A stretch of DNA of 64,000 bases, taken from contig MKUW01000028.1 in the NCBI GenBank assembly GCA_001899005.1, positions 553,163-617,162 on the forward strand. Direction: 5' to 3'. Below the pieces are notes generated by a model that made no database searches, had not been told where the DNA came from, and worked only from the letters and a program-made list of their open reading frames with translations. Every line of letters begins with the position of its first letter. Position 1 is the first letter of the stretch. Of the stretch, positions 24,863 to 33,633 are shown in pieces. Position numbers and translations under genes: made by a program. This DNA is from Chloroflexi bacterium 44-23 (GTDB taxonomy: Bacteria; Chloroflexota; Anaerolineae; Anaerolineales; Anaerolineaceae).

Positions 24863-26017
24863 TCATTTTTTAAAAAAATGAATGGCTACTTCTGATTGAG
24901 TTCGCATCTCGATTAATCCGTTGTTCACCTGCTGCAAATAGTGACTATTCCAGAGCGATTGAACGCGCTTAATCGCTTTCAACATGCCTTCCAGGTTAAA
25001 TGAAGCAGAAGTGGTGTCCTGGTAACAATCAAGCAAGTTAAAACTCTCCAATAAATCTCTTATCTTGCAATTGATGGGTGCATCCAACTGTTCACTTAGT
25101 AGGGCAAGAAAGGGAATTTTGTTTTTTAAACAGAGAATGGTGCCATGGAAACGGTTGGTTACGCAAAACTGGAAGAAAGCAAAAGTAGCTGCCCATTCCA
25201 AAGGATCAAGCAGATGTCCCAGGTTGAGATCGGCATGATGATTGTACATGCTCAAGGCGATTACCTGATATCCGGCAGAATGGAAGTGCTTATAGATCGA
25301 TAACATAATCTCTTCATGTCCATGCAGCAACACACCGACCAAAGGTTTGGAAAAATCAACCCCCATCTTCTCAAGTTTTTCTTTCAACCCGTTCACTGCA
25401 ACATCAAGCAGGAACGTTGGGTCAGGGACCTTTTTCACTTGAACAGCGGGGTTGTGGTTGAGAGTATTCACCAAATTTTGGGTAAATTCATCGCGAGTAT
25501 AAATCAGCTGGAAATTCCCCAATCGCGCAGAAATTCCCGCTTCGTACCTGTCCAATAGAGCCATTTCCGTCTTATAGGCTGATACAGCATATGCCGCCTG
25601 ATAATACGGCGCTGTCTGCAGCCAATAGGCACTAGGGAATGATGTTCGCTCAAGTCCTTTGGTCAGGCACCAAACATCCATTCCAACAATCAAGCAATCA
25701 ATATCGCTTTTTTTCAATTTCTTAAAAAATTGTTTCGGTGAAAGTAAAAGAGAATAGGGTTGGGTTAAAGGCAGGTGGTCACGGACAAAGTGGTTAAAAA
25801 CTCTGTTACGGTACCAGTAAAAGAAAGGTTCTCCAGGCAGCGGTTTAAACACTTTTAGTTCTTCAACCAAATGCATGTTTAAAGGACGGTAATCGATAAA
25901 TTTAATGTCTGCTTGCGGGAACACCCGTTTCAAAGCATGATACAGGCTATAACAATACAAGGCTGCCCCATTATTTCGAATAAAATGATAGGTCAATAGC
26001 CGTATTTTCATATCCAA
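24863..26017 (-). CDS. Polysaccharide pyruvyl transferase-family protein
   Basis: 384 residues, matching the polysaccharide pyruvyl transferase family (CsaB/WcaK type), which transfers pyruvate ketals from phosphoenolpyruvate to sugars. The C-terminal half has the family sequence CVTNRFHGTILCLKNKIP with the Arg-x-His-Gly core. The N-terminus begins MDMKIRLLTYHFIRNNGAAL, like family members that start just after a beta strand. Some relatives are glycosyltransferase-like proteins of unknown activity. It acts in the cytoplasm on a lipid-linked precursor. It belongs with the neighbouring flippase and glycosyltransferase genes. Confidence 0.82.
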   Translation of the reverse strand: MDMKIRLLTYHFIRNNGAALYCYSLYHALKRVFPQADIKFIDYRPLNMHLVEELKVFKPLPGEPFFYWYRNRVFNHFVRDHLPLTQPYSLLLSPKQFFKKLKKSDIDCLIVGMDVWCLTKGLERTSFPSAYWLQTAPYYQAAYAVSAYKTEMALLDRYEAGISARLGNFQLIYTRDEFTQNLVNTLNHNPAVQVKKVPDPTFLLDVAVNGLKEKLEKMGVDFSKPLVGVLLHGHEEIMLSIYKHFHSAGYQVIALSMYNHHADLNLGHLLDPLEWAATFAFFQFCVTNRFHGTILCLKNKIPFLALLSEQLDAPINCKIRDLLESFNLLDCYQDTTSASFNLEGMLKAIKRVQSLWNSHYLQQVNNGLIEMRTQSEVAIHFFKK

Positions 26018-26243
26018 GCTTTCATTCAGACCAACTACCTATTTCTATTATAGACTTTCTCCATCTTCTCTGCTAATTGCTCCTGAGGCTTCATCAGCTA
26101 TTATCCCATTAAAAATACTGATGCCGTAGGGAAAATCCAGTGCAAAAGTGAAAAACCCATTACTCCAGCAGGGTCACCTCTAGATTGTTTACCTGGTTTT
26201 TATGGTTATTCAGATTACGCTGATGTATCATTTTTTGACAACT

Positions 26244-29063
26244 ATGAATGCCGAAACCAAAAAAGTTCTCATCCTGGATGATGATCGCATCCTGGCGCAG
26301 TTAATGGCGGATTTTCTTACTATCACTGCCCACTGCCGAGTGACGCAAACCCACAAATCCGAGCATTTCTGGCATGCATACCAAACGGAAAACTATGACT
26401 TAATTTTTATGGACTATCACCTGCCAGATACAACCGGTTTGGAAATTCTCAAAAAATTAACGGCCGAGGGAAACATTACACCGATTGTAATGATGACCGG
26501 TGAAGGTAATGAAGAAATTGCGGTAAAAGCCATTCAAGCTGGTGCTTTTGATTATTTAGTAAAGGGCCATTTTGAATTTAAAGTGCTGGCAAGCGTTCTA
26601 GCCAGGGCAATCCGGCATTCTGAAGTTCAAGTGGAAAATAAACAAAACCGCGCACAAATTGAATATCAGGCTGCTTTACTGAATAACGTTAGGGATTCAG
26701 TTGTCGGTTGGGATTTACAAAATCAAATAACATATTGGAACCCGGTAGCAGCCGAGCTCTTCGCCCTACCTTCTCATCAGGCAGCCGGACAGCAAGCAGA
26801 AAAAGTTTACTTCAATCAATTTAAGCCACCGGTCTACATTGATAAAAACACTCCTCCAGAAATACTTGAGGTTGAAAGAGAATACAAAGATAAATCCGGT
26901 AATGTCCACTGGCTCCACTCCAAAATCACACCAATGTACGATGGGCAGCATTCCAGGGTTATCGGTTACATGGATATTGCCCGCGAAATAACCGCCACCA
27001 AAATCCACCAACAAGAGCATCTTTCCACTCAACACTTTCTTGAAAAGATTATCGCTTCCAGCCCCGATATAATATACATTGTAAACCTGACAACAAATAC
27101 CCTCCGCTTTGTAAATCCTCAAATAACAACAATTCTCACGATTCCTGAAAATGACAATGAATCCGGGTTGTGCTTCGAAGATCTGGTTCATCCGGATGAT
27201 CTGGCATCGATAATCCAGTATCACCAAAATGGATTTTGTGAATCTGCCACAACAAAAAATGGATTTGAATTCAGAATGAGAGATGCTCAGGGTATATGGA
27301 ATTGGTACTCATCCCATGAAACTATCTTTTCGCGAGATACCAGCGGCCAACCAAAGGAAATGATTGGCATAGCCCAGGATATTACGGCTTACAAGATGAT
27401 TAGTCATCAACTCCAACAGCGTTTGATTGTTGAAAAGCTGCTTTCTTCCATCTCCAACTTCTTTATTAACATCAGTCCCGAAAATACAGATATGGGTATC
27501 GAAAAATCATTGTTGTTGATTGGCAATTATGTTCGTCCGGATATCGGTGCCATTTACTTGACTGAAAACAAGAATAAATTCACATACCTGTGTGGTTTTG
27601 AAAGATCAATAGCGGATAGTCAACGGATTAAAAAACGAGCAGGTATAATTGAAATTCAGAATTTCCCCTGGTTAATGCAAAAGTTGGAAAGCCAACAACC
27701 ACTTTTGATTAACAATGCACTCGAATTACCAACTGAAGCAAAAGCAGAAAAAGGGTTTTTCGCCAGCCATGGCATTAAATCAATCATTTTTATTCCAATG
27801 GTATTTAACAGTGAAGTGATAGGTATTGTAACCGCTGTTATGACTCATGAAATTCATGACTGGCAACCTGATCATGTTCATCTCATGCGGACCTTTGCAG
27901 ATCTGGTTGTTAATGCCCTTAATCAAAAGAGAGCAGCCCAGGAAGTTCAATCCAGTGAAGCTCGCTACCGTGCGATTGTAGAAGACCACCAAACCGAACT
28001 CATCTTCCGCATTGACCCTGCCTTAAAATTCACATTTGTAAACGAGACTTTTTGCAACTATTATCATAAAGAGCGCACTGAATTTAACGGAACCCTATTC
28101 CATGCATTGGTTCACCCGGATGATTTTGAAAAAGTGGAGCAAGCAATTCTTGCATGCAATCCAACCAGACCTATCAGCAGGTTTGAGATGAGAACTCTGG
28201 TAGCAAATTCATTTCGTTGGCAAGAATGGAGCCTGCGCGCTATTTATGAGAACAACAGCAAAATCATAGATTACCAGGGTGTCGGCCGTGATATTCATCA
28301 ACGCAAAGAAATCGAGCACCAATTGAAATCCGCTCAAACGCATCTGGCACAAACCACTCGCATGGCTGCAATCGGAGAATTGGCAGCCAGCATCGCCCAT
28401 CAAATTTCAAACCCGTTGACCACCATCATCGCCGAAGCACAACTACTGGTCAATTCAATTCCAAATCAAAAAGCAGAATTTGAATCTGCCAGCGCCATTG
28501 TACAAGCTGGCTGGCGAGCACAAAACGTCATTCGCGAGCTATTGAAATTCTCTGAAGCTCCTAAGAATAATCAAGAGAAATTATCTATCAATGAGACCAT
28601 TGAAAAAGCTGTCCTGCTGGCTGGCACACATATTCAAAAAAGCGGATCAACCCTATTAAACATTAACCTTGAACCGGATTTACCGCTGGTTTGTGGAAAT
28701 CCCCAGCAATTGGAGGATTTATGGTTGACTTTACTATTGTTGGCACGCAATGCAACCCTGGATGATAAAAAACATTCCGTAGGGATCTGTTCTCAATTTG
28801 AGCCTGAAACAGAAGAAGTTTTGGTTTCAATAGTTGATGATGGTATTCCGATCAGTCCACAGCTAATGGAAGTAATTTTTGAGCCCCAATTAGTTCCTCA
28901 CGGACAAGGACGGGGCACCGGTATAGAACTGAGTCTATGTCGAGAGATCGTCAGGCAGCACGCAGGCAAAATATCTGTTAAAATGAAGAATGGATTAACG
29001 ATTTTTGAGATTAGATTACCAGGGGAGAGGAAAAATGGCACCTACCAGTATTTTAGTAATTGA
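26244..29063 (+). CDS. REC-PAS-PAS-GAF-PAS histidine kinase-like signalling protein
   Basis: 939 residues from the ATG at 26244. An upstream in-frame ATG at 26202 adds only an unrelated leader. Order: receiver domain (residues ~5-125, Asp in LIFMDYHLPD, Thr in MMTGEGN), two PAS domains (~140-385), GAF (~395-560), PAS (~575-690), HisKA (~705-770) and HATPase. The phospho-acceptor segment is ASIAHQISNP, with Gln where Glu is usual. The N-box reads TLLLLARNA and the G1 box VDDGIP lacks its second Gly, so kinase activity may be weak. No membrane segment. It overlaps the following regulator gene by 29 bases. Confidence 0.88.
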   Translation: MNAETKKVLILDDDRILAQLMADFLTITAHCRVTQTHKSEHFWHAYQTENYDLIFMDYHLPDTTGLEILKKLTAEGNITPIVMMTGEGNEEIAVKAIQAGAFDYLVKGHFEFKVLASVLARAIRHSEVQVENKQNRAQIEYQAALLNNVRDSVVGWDLQNQITYWNPVAAELFALPSHQAAGQQAEKVYFNQFKPPVYIDKNTPPEILEVEREYKDKSGNVHWLHSKITPMYDGQHSRVIGYMDIAREITATKIHQQEHLSTQHFLEKIIASSPDIIYIVNLTTNTLRFVNPQITTILTIPENDNESGLCFEDLVHPDDLASIIQYHQNGFCESATTKNGFEFRMRDAQGIWNWYSSHETIFSRDTSGQPKEMIGIAQDITAYKMISHQLQQRLIVEKLLSSISNFFINISPENTDMGIEKSLLLIGNYVRPDIGAIYLTENKNKFTYLCGFERSIADSQRIKKRAGIIEIQNFPWLMQKLESQQPLLINNALELPTEAKAEKGFFASHGIKSIIFIPMVFNSEVIGIVTAVMTHEIHDWQPDHVHLMRTFADLVVNALNQKRAAQEVQSSEARYRAIVEDHQTELIFRIDPALKFTFVNETFCNYYHKERTEFNGTLFHALVHPDDFEKVEQAILACNPTRPISRFEMRTLVANSFRWQEWSLRAIYENNSKIIDYQGVGRDIHQRKEIEHQLKSAQTHLAQTTRMAAIGELAASIAHQISNPLTTIIAEAQLLVNSIPNQKAEFESASAIVQAGWRAQNVIRELLKFSEAPKNNQEKLSINETIEKAVLLAGTHIQKSGSTLLNINLEPDLPLVCGNPQQLEDLWLTLLLLARNATLDDKKHSVGICSQFEPETEEVLVSIVDDGIPISPQLMEVIFEPQLVPHGQGRGTGIELSLCREIVRQHAGKISVKMKNGLTIFEIRLPGERKNGTYQYFSN

Positions 29064-29793
29064 AGATGACGATATCGTCGCCAGAACAATTGAACGGGTG
29101 TTACGCGGCAATGATTTTCAAGTTACCATCGCCCGCAGCGGCGTCGAAGGGTTGCAGATTGCCCGGCGCATCCCACCCGAGCTTGTGATCCTGGATGTGG
29201 TCATGCCCGGTATGGATGGCTATACTGTTTGCCGTGAAATGCGTGCGGATCCGCTTCTTCAGGAGGTACCAATTCTTTTTCTGACAGCCAAATCAAAAGA
29301 TGAGGATAAGATTATTGGGTTTAAAGCCGGCGCGGATGATTATCTCGGCAAACCGTTTAACATTGATGAATTGCTGCTGCGGATCCATGCAATATTACGA
29401 AGGGCACGACGAAATGCAAGTTCAGATTTGAAATCCAATTTATTGGGATCAAGCCAGATTACACCCGTTGCCACCCATACCATAACGGTTTTCGGTTTTA
29501 CACTGAATACACGTTCCTTTGAACTCACATCGGATTCGATTGGCACTATTCGTTTAACCCCGGTCCAATTTGATTTGCTCTATCATCTGATGAGTCATCC
29601 CGGCGAAATCTTCTCTCCTACCCGTTTGCTGGATGAAGTTTGGGATTACCCCACCGACGCCGGCAGTCCGGATCTGGTACGAGTGCATATTAAGAACTTG
29701 CGTGAACGCATTGAAGAAGACCCGCGCAATCCGACTTTTATTAAAACCGTTGCCGGTTATGGTTATACCATCCAGAACGATACACCTGCCTAG
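29035..29793 (+). CDS. OmpR/PhoB-type response regulator
   Basis: 252 residues from the ATG at 29035, with GGGGAGAGG just upstream. The frame extends back to 29005 without family similarity. The receiver domain (residues ~4-120) has the acidic pair EDDD, phospho-acceptor Asp in LVILDVVMPG, and Lys in GADDYLGKPF. Residues ~150-245 form a winged-helix DNA-binding domain (RLTPVQFDLLYHLMSHPGE, then LVRVHIKNLRERIEEDPRNP). It is encoded between two sensor kinases and overlaps the first by 29 bases, so it is probably their common output. Targets are unknown. Confidence 0.93.
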   Translation: MAPTSILVIEDDDIVARTIERVLRGNDFQVTIARSGVEGLQIARRIPPELVILDVVMPGMDGYTVCREMRADPLLQEVPILFLTAKSKDEDKIIGFKAGADDYLGKPFNIDELLLRIHAILRRARRNASSDLKSNLLGSSQITPVATHTITVFGFTLNTRSFELTSDSIGTIRLTPVQFDLLYHLMSHPGEIFSPTRLLDEVWDYPTDAGSPDLVRVHIKNLRERIEEDPRNPTFIKTVAGYGYTIQNDTPA

Positions 29794-29813
29794 GTAAGGA
29801 AGTAAAAAACCAA

Positions 29814-31475
29814 ATGGAAGACGTACAAAGCAATTTGGCTGATCGCGAGTATGAGTTAAAAGCGCTCAAATATATTGCCCGTATTCAGAATGTCCTTGCA
29901 GATATCAATGATATTCAATTAAACATCATGGAATACCTGCAATCCATTTTCAAAACCGAACACATTATCCTGACAATCATTACAAAAGATAATCCAAATC
30001 AGGTATTAATGAAATATCTGGGTGATAAACATAAATGGTCAATGCAGGAACTGGTCAATCTCGAAAAAGGAATCATCTGGCAAGCCATTTTTTCTAAGAA
30101 AGTTACCGAAATTCTCTCACGCAAACCTAACCCGGTTTATGATACCCAATTTGAAAGTATTCCAGGCTTCACAGCGCGCAGCATCTTGAGCGTCCCCCTC
30201 CTGACCGATGGCAGAATCCTGGGTGTTGTCACTTTGTTAAACTACTTCGGCGCACCATTAACTCCGGAAAGATTGGAGTTTCTTTCCTGCCTGACAACTG
30301 CCCTGGCGAATGCAATTCGTAATTACGATATGCTGCAGGAATTAAAACGCTCAAACGCAGATCTCGAAACTTCACGCTGGGAGCTACTCAATTCGCGTAA
30401 TACACTCAGGGCTTTGTTCGATAGCATTCCCGCTTCCATGTACATCGTTGACCCGGACTATATTTTGATCGCAATTAATAAGAGCCGGGCAGATTGGGCT
30501 AAATTACCCCCGTCACGGTTGGTTGGAAACAAGTGCTATCAGATTCTCTATGGTGAAAATGAGCCTTGTATTAACTGCCGGGCAATGGAAACCTTTAACT
30601 CTGGCATTCCAACCACTCGTATTCTGCGCAAGTGGCTCGACAAGGACACATTTATCGAATGGGAGATATCCACCTACCCAATAAACGATCAGGACGAACG
30701 CCCCATCCAGGTCATTTTGGTGGAGAATGATGTCACCGAAAAACGGTATCTGGAAGCAAACCTGATCCAATCTGAAAAATTAGCAGCGGTCGGTCAATTA
30801 GCTGCCGGTGTTGCACATGAAATCAATAACCCCTTGGCTGCCATCATCGCCAACGCACAATTGCTGATTCGCGAAATACCACATGATAACAAGGATATCC
30901 ATGATTCCCTCCAATTAATTGAAATCGCGGGCACACGGGCTTCTCAGGTCGTAAAGAATTTGCTTGGGTTTGCGCGTAAAGAAGAATATGACTTTGCGCG
31001 TATAGATATTAATGAAACCATTCAGAATGCATTATCACTGGTGCAGCATGAAATCAATTCTCGCCCATTGGTGATTTCACTGGCATTCAAAGAAAATATG
31101 CCTCCGGCAGTGGCCAGTAAGGATCATCTGCAAGGTGTCTGGGTAAATTTATTGATGAACGCTATCGATGCCATCGACCCTCAGCCGGGTGAAATCATTA
31201 TCACCACCGATTTCCGCGATAAGGAATATTTAATCAGCTTTACCGACAACGGAAGAGGGATTGCGGCGGATAAATTGGAACGAATTTTCGAACCTTTTTA
31301 TACCAGTAAATCAGCCGGACAGGGTACCGGATTAGGTTTGTCGGTCTGCAATCGCATTGTAAAAAAACACGGCGGTGTCATAACAGCCGAAAGCAGCCTG
31401 GGAAAAGGCAGCCGTTTCAGTGTCACCCTTCCAACCGCCCCATTGAGCAAGGTAACCGGTAGTCTATCCGGTTAA
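29814..31475 (+). CDS. GAF-PAS sensor histidine kinase
   Basis: 553 residues, soluble. A GAF domain spans ~30-175 and PAS ~195-310, the latter with a Cys pair in GENEPCINCRAME that could hold a metal or cofactor. The HisKA domain has VAHEINNPLAAIIANAQLL (~340). The ATPase domain has intact N (NLLMNAIDAI), G1 (TDNGRGI), F (FEPFYTS) and G2 (GTGLGLSV) boxes, so it should be an active NtrB-like kinase. It follows the response regulator by 20 bases. Unlike the upstream REC-kinase, all catalytic boxes are canonical. Confidence 0.92.
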   Translation: MEDVQSNLADREYELKALKYIARIQNVLADINDIQLNIMEYLQSIFKTEHIILTIITKDNPNQVLMKYLGDKHKWSMQELVNLEKGIIWQAIFSKKVTEILSRKPNPVYDTQFESIPGFTARSILSVPLLTDGRILGVVTLLNYFGAPLTPERLEFLSCLTTALANAIRNYDMLQELKRSNADLETSRWELLNSRNTLRALFDSIPASMYIVDPDYILIAINKSRADWAKLPPSRLVGNKCYQILYGENEPCINCRAMETFNSGIPTTRILRKWLDKDTFIEWEISTYPINDQDERPIQVILVENDVTEKRYLEANLIQSEKLAAVGQLAAGVAHEINNPLAAIIANAQLLIREIPHDNKDIHDSLQLIEIAGTRASQVVKNLLGFARKEEYDFARIDINETIQNALSLVQHEINSRPLVISLAFKENMPPAVASKDHLQGVWVNLLMNAIDAIDPQPGEIIITTDFRDKEYLISFTDNGRGIAADKLERIFEPFYTSKSAGQGTGLGLSVCNRIVKKHGGVITAESSLGKGSRFSVTLPTAPLSKVTGSLSG

Positions 31476-31530
31476 AAGCAAAACCCCAGCTGCAATAAAC
31501 AGTCAGTTCATAAAGTAGATCTATGATTGT

Positions 31531-31668
31531 TCAGCCATACCATTGCGAACCACTGTTTTTTCATAGGTGGCGTGATCATCCACTTCATCTTGAATGCTCA
31601 TACACAGGGGAGCGCTTTATGATGAGAGCGTTAATAGAAAGATCCGGTAGTTATTTAAAACTAATGTA
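31531..31668 (+). repeat. Diverged copy A of the spacer repeat
   Basis: Starts TCAGCCATACCATTGCGAAC and shares the order of conserved words with copies B and C: CATTGYGARCCACYGTT, GGTGGCG, then AGTTA near the end. The middle is diverged and slightly longer. Confidence 0.55.
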
Positions 31669-31680
31669 ACTGCTCAGCCA

Positions 31681-31803
31681 TGTCATTGTGAGCCACCGTT
31701 CTTGTTCCTTGGTGGCGCGGCAATCTCCTTAAAAGAAACCGCTCGTAAAACAGAAAAATCCTTCGCGATGCCATCTTTTTTAGAAAGATTGAGTAGTTAC
31801 AAA
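31681..31803 (+). repeat. Copy B of the spacer repeat (~120 bp)
   Basis: Begins TGTCATTGTGAGCCACCGTT and ends GAGTAGTTACAAAA. It matches copy C over its full length with scattered substitutions, including shared words GCTCGTAAAACAGA and TGAGTAGTTACAAA. Confidence 0.8.
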
Positions 31804-31870
31804 AGGTCTTTGAATTTCACTTTGGAATTAATTGTAAGCATAAACAGTCTTTCAGCCTAAGTCTGCTCTT

Positions 31871-31933
31871 GGGCGAAGCATCCGCGATGGATATTTTTCT
31901 ACGAGATAGTATGGTTTCTCGGATGCTTCGCCC
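31871..31933. repeat. 14-bp perfect inverted repeat GGGCGAAGCATCCG
   Basis: Arms at 31871-31884 and 31920-31933 are exact reverse complements with a 35-base loop. It could form a hairpin in either transcript between the two convergent genes. No T-run follows, so it is not a standard intrinsic terminator. Confidence 0.75.
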
Positions 31934-31983
31934 TTACAAAAGATCTCACGTGTGGTAAGGAAGAATTCGTACTTAAACAACGC

Positions 31984-32105
31984 TGTCATTGCGAGCCACC
32001 GTTCTTATATTTGGCGGCGAGGCAATCTTCTTAAAGGAGAATGCTCGTAAAACAGAGAATTGTTTCGTAATCCCATCATTTTTAGAGAGACTGAGTAGTT
32101 ACAAA
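31984..32105 (+). repeat. Copy C of the spacer repeat (~120 bp)
   Basis: Begins TGTCATTGCGAGCCACCGTT and ends GAGTAGTTACAAA, nine bases before the livF stop. It is the closest relative of copy B. Confidence 0.8.
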
Positions 32106-32113
32106 CTAATTTA

Positions 32114-32830
32114 TTAACCGCCGCCGCCCAAATAAGCCTCTTGAACGTGTGGGTTATCCAGGAGGTCGTCTGCTGAGCCTTCCAGCACGACCCTGCCGGT
32201 TTCCAAAACATATCCACGATTTGCAATCGAAAGCGCCATTTGAGCATTTTGTTCAACCAACAAAATCGAAGTGCCATGTTGATTGATATCTTGAATGATG
32301 TCAAAGATTTGTTCCACAATAATGGGTGCCAGGCCCATTGAAGGTTCATCCAACAAGAGCAACTCCGGTTCAGCCATCAATCCACGTGCAATCGCCAGCA
32401 TTTGCTGTTCGCCACCGGAAAGGGTGCCGCCCAATTGTTTGCGGCGTTCACGCAATCGTGGAAACCGGGCAAACATGGCTTCCATATTTTTTTCAATTTT
32501 TCCACGATCATTGTGGATATAAGCTCCCATCTCCAGGTTTTCGACCACACTCATGCGGGGAAAGATGCGCCGGCCTTCAGGAACTTGAATGATACGCCTT
32601 GTTACGATATCCTGAGGAGGCGTATTGATAATTGACTCCCCTTTATAAAATATCGCACCCGAACGGGTTGAGATTACTCTTGAAATGGCGCTTAATGAAG
32701 TTGATTTACCGGCACCATTCGCACCAATCAAGGCGACGATTTCACCTTCATTTAAATGAAAGGATATCCCTTTGAGAGCATGAATGGCCCCATAATAAAC
32801 ATTGATACCCTGTACATCCAGCATCATCAT
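32114..32830 (-). CDS. livF: Branched-chain amino-acid-type ABC transporter ATP-binding protein LivF
   Basis: 238-residue ATPase. Walker A GANGAGKST, signature LSGGEQQMLAIARG, Walker B LLLLDEPSMGLAP and the H-loop region are all present. Size and the short YYGAIHALKGISFHL opening are typical of LivF rather than LivG. The start may be any of three Met codons (32830, 32827, 32824), all overlapping or abutting the LivG stop. It is the last gene of the livKHMGF operon, powering uptake with LivG. The substrate may be an amino acid or, given the nearby catabolic island, another small acid or amide. Confidence 0.93.
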   Translation of the reverse strand: MMMLDVQGINVYYGAIHALKGISFHLNEGEIVALIGANGAGKSTSLSAISRVISTRSGAIFYKGESIINTPPQDIVTRRIIQVPEGRRIFPRMSVVENLEMGAYIHNDRGKIEKNMEAMFARFPRLRERRKQLGGTLSGGEQQMLAIARGLMAEPELLLLDEPSMGLAPIIVEQIFDIIQDINQHGTSILLVEQNAQMALSIANRGYVLETGRVVLEGSADDLLDNPHVQEAYLGGGG

Positions 32831-33633
32831 CGCTGTCTCTCCCGTCTATATTTATCTGATAATGCCGATGCACCCGGTCCCAGATAGGCTTCAATCACGC
32901 GTGGGTCTGCCTGAATCTCATTGGGGCTTCCTTCCGCAATTTTTTGTCCGTAATCCAGCACTGATATCTGATCAGAAATATCCATTACCACACGCATATC
33001 ATGCTCGATCAAGATAATGGTTACACCCAAATCATCGCGTACCGAGCGAATAAAAGCTTTCATGGTATCTGTTTCCTGGGGATTCATGCCGGCCGTTGGC
33101 TCATCCAGAAGCAGCAATTTTGGATTGTTACCCAATGCTCGTGCAATTTCAAGACGGCGTTGGGCACCGTAAGGTAAATTGGTAGCTAAATTATCACCCA
33201 AACCTTCCAATCCTACATATTTTAGTAATTTTATCGCTTCAGAAATAACATATTTTTCTTCTTGACGATCAGCCGGAGTACGCAGCATCACAGGTAACCA
33301 CCCCTGATGCATGCGAGGTTCAAACCCAACCATAATATTTTCCACGGCACTCATATTCTTAAACAGCCGGATGTTTTGGTATGTTCGTGAGATACCCATT
33401 GCAGCAATACGATCAGTTAGTTTTCCATTGATCACTTTACCATCGAAGATGACTTGTCCTTCTTCAGGATTGTAAAAACCGGAAATGCAATTAAACAGCG
33501 TGGTTTTTCCAGCCCCATTGGGGCCAATGATGCTGGCAATCATTCCTTGCGAGACAACCAGATCCACCTTATTGACAGCTGTTAATCCACCAAAAACCTT
33601 GGTCACGCGGCGTGTTTCCAGAAGAGTGGTCAT
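32827..33633 (-). CDS. livG: Branched-chain amino-acid-type ABC transporter ATP-binding protein LivG
   Basis: 268-residue ATPase. Walker A GPNGAGKTTLFN, the signature region LPYGAQRRLEIARALG and Walker B LLLLDEPTAGMNP are present. The insertion between Walker A and the signature, and the C-terminal extension, are typical of LivG. It overlaps LivM by four bases and LivF by about four, so the proteins are coupled in translation. Confidence 0.94.
   Translation of the reverse strand: MTTLLETRRVTKVFGGLTAVNKVDLVVSQGMIASIIGPNGAGKTTLFNCISGFYNPEEGQVIFDGKVINGKLTDRIAAMGISRTYQNIRLFKNMSAVENIMVGFEPRMHQGWLPVMLRTPADRQEEKYVISEAIKLLKYVGLEGLGDNLATNLPYGAQRRLEIARALGNNPKLLLLDEPTAGMNPQETDTMKAFIRSVRDDLGVTIILIEHDMRVVMDISDQISVLDYGQKIAEGSPNEIQADPRVIEAYLGPGASALSDKYRRERQR

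Larger units (their letters stand above)
31476..32113. other. Repeat-bearing spacer between convergent genes
   Basis: 638 bases with no supported gene, lying between the ends of the GAF-PAS kinase gene and livF. It holds three related ~120-140-bp repeat copies and a separate 14-bp inverted repeat, which are listed individually. Confidence 0.8.

Noticed and set aside
26202..26243. Upstream start for the REC-PAS kinase
   Set aside because: The added residues are hydrophobic and unrelated to a receiver domain, which normally begins directly at the start of the family sequence.
31531..32105. Insertion sequence in the repeat spacer
   Set aside because: No transposase frame and no terminal inverted repeats bounding the three copies.
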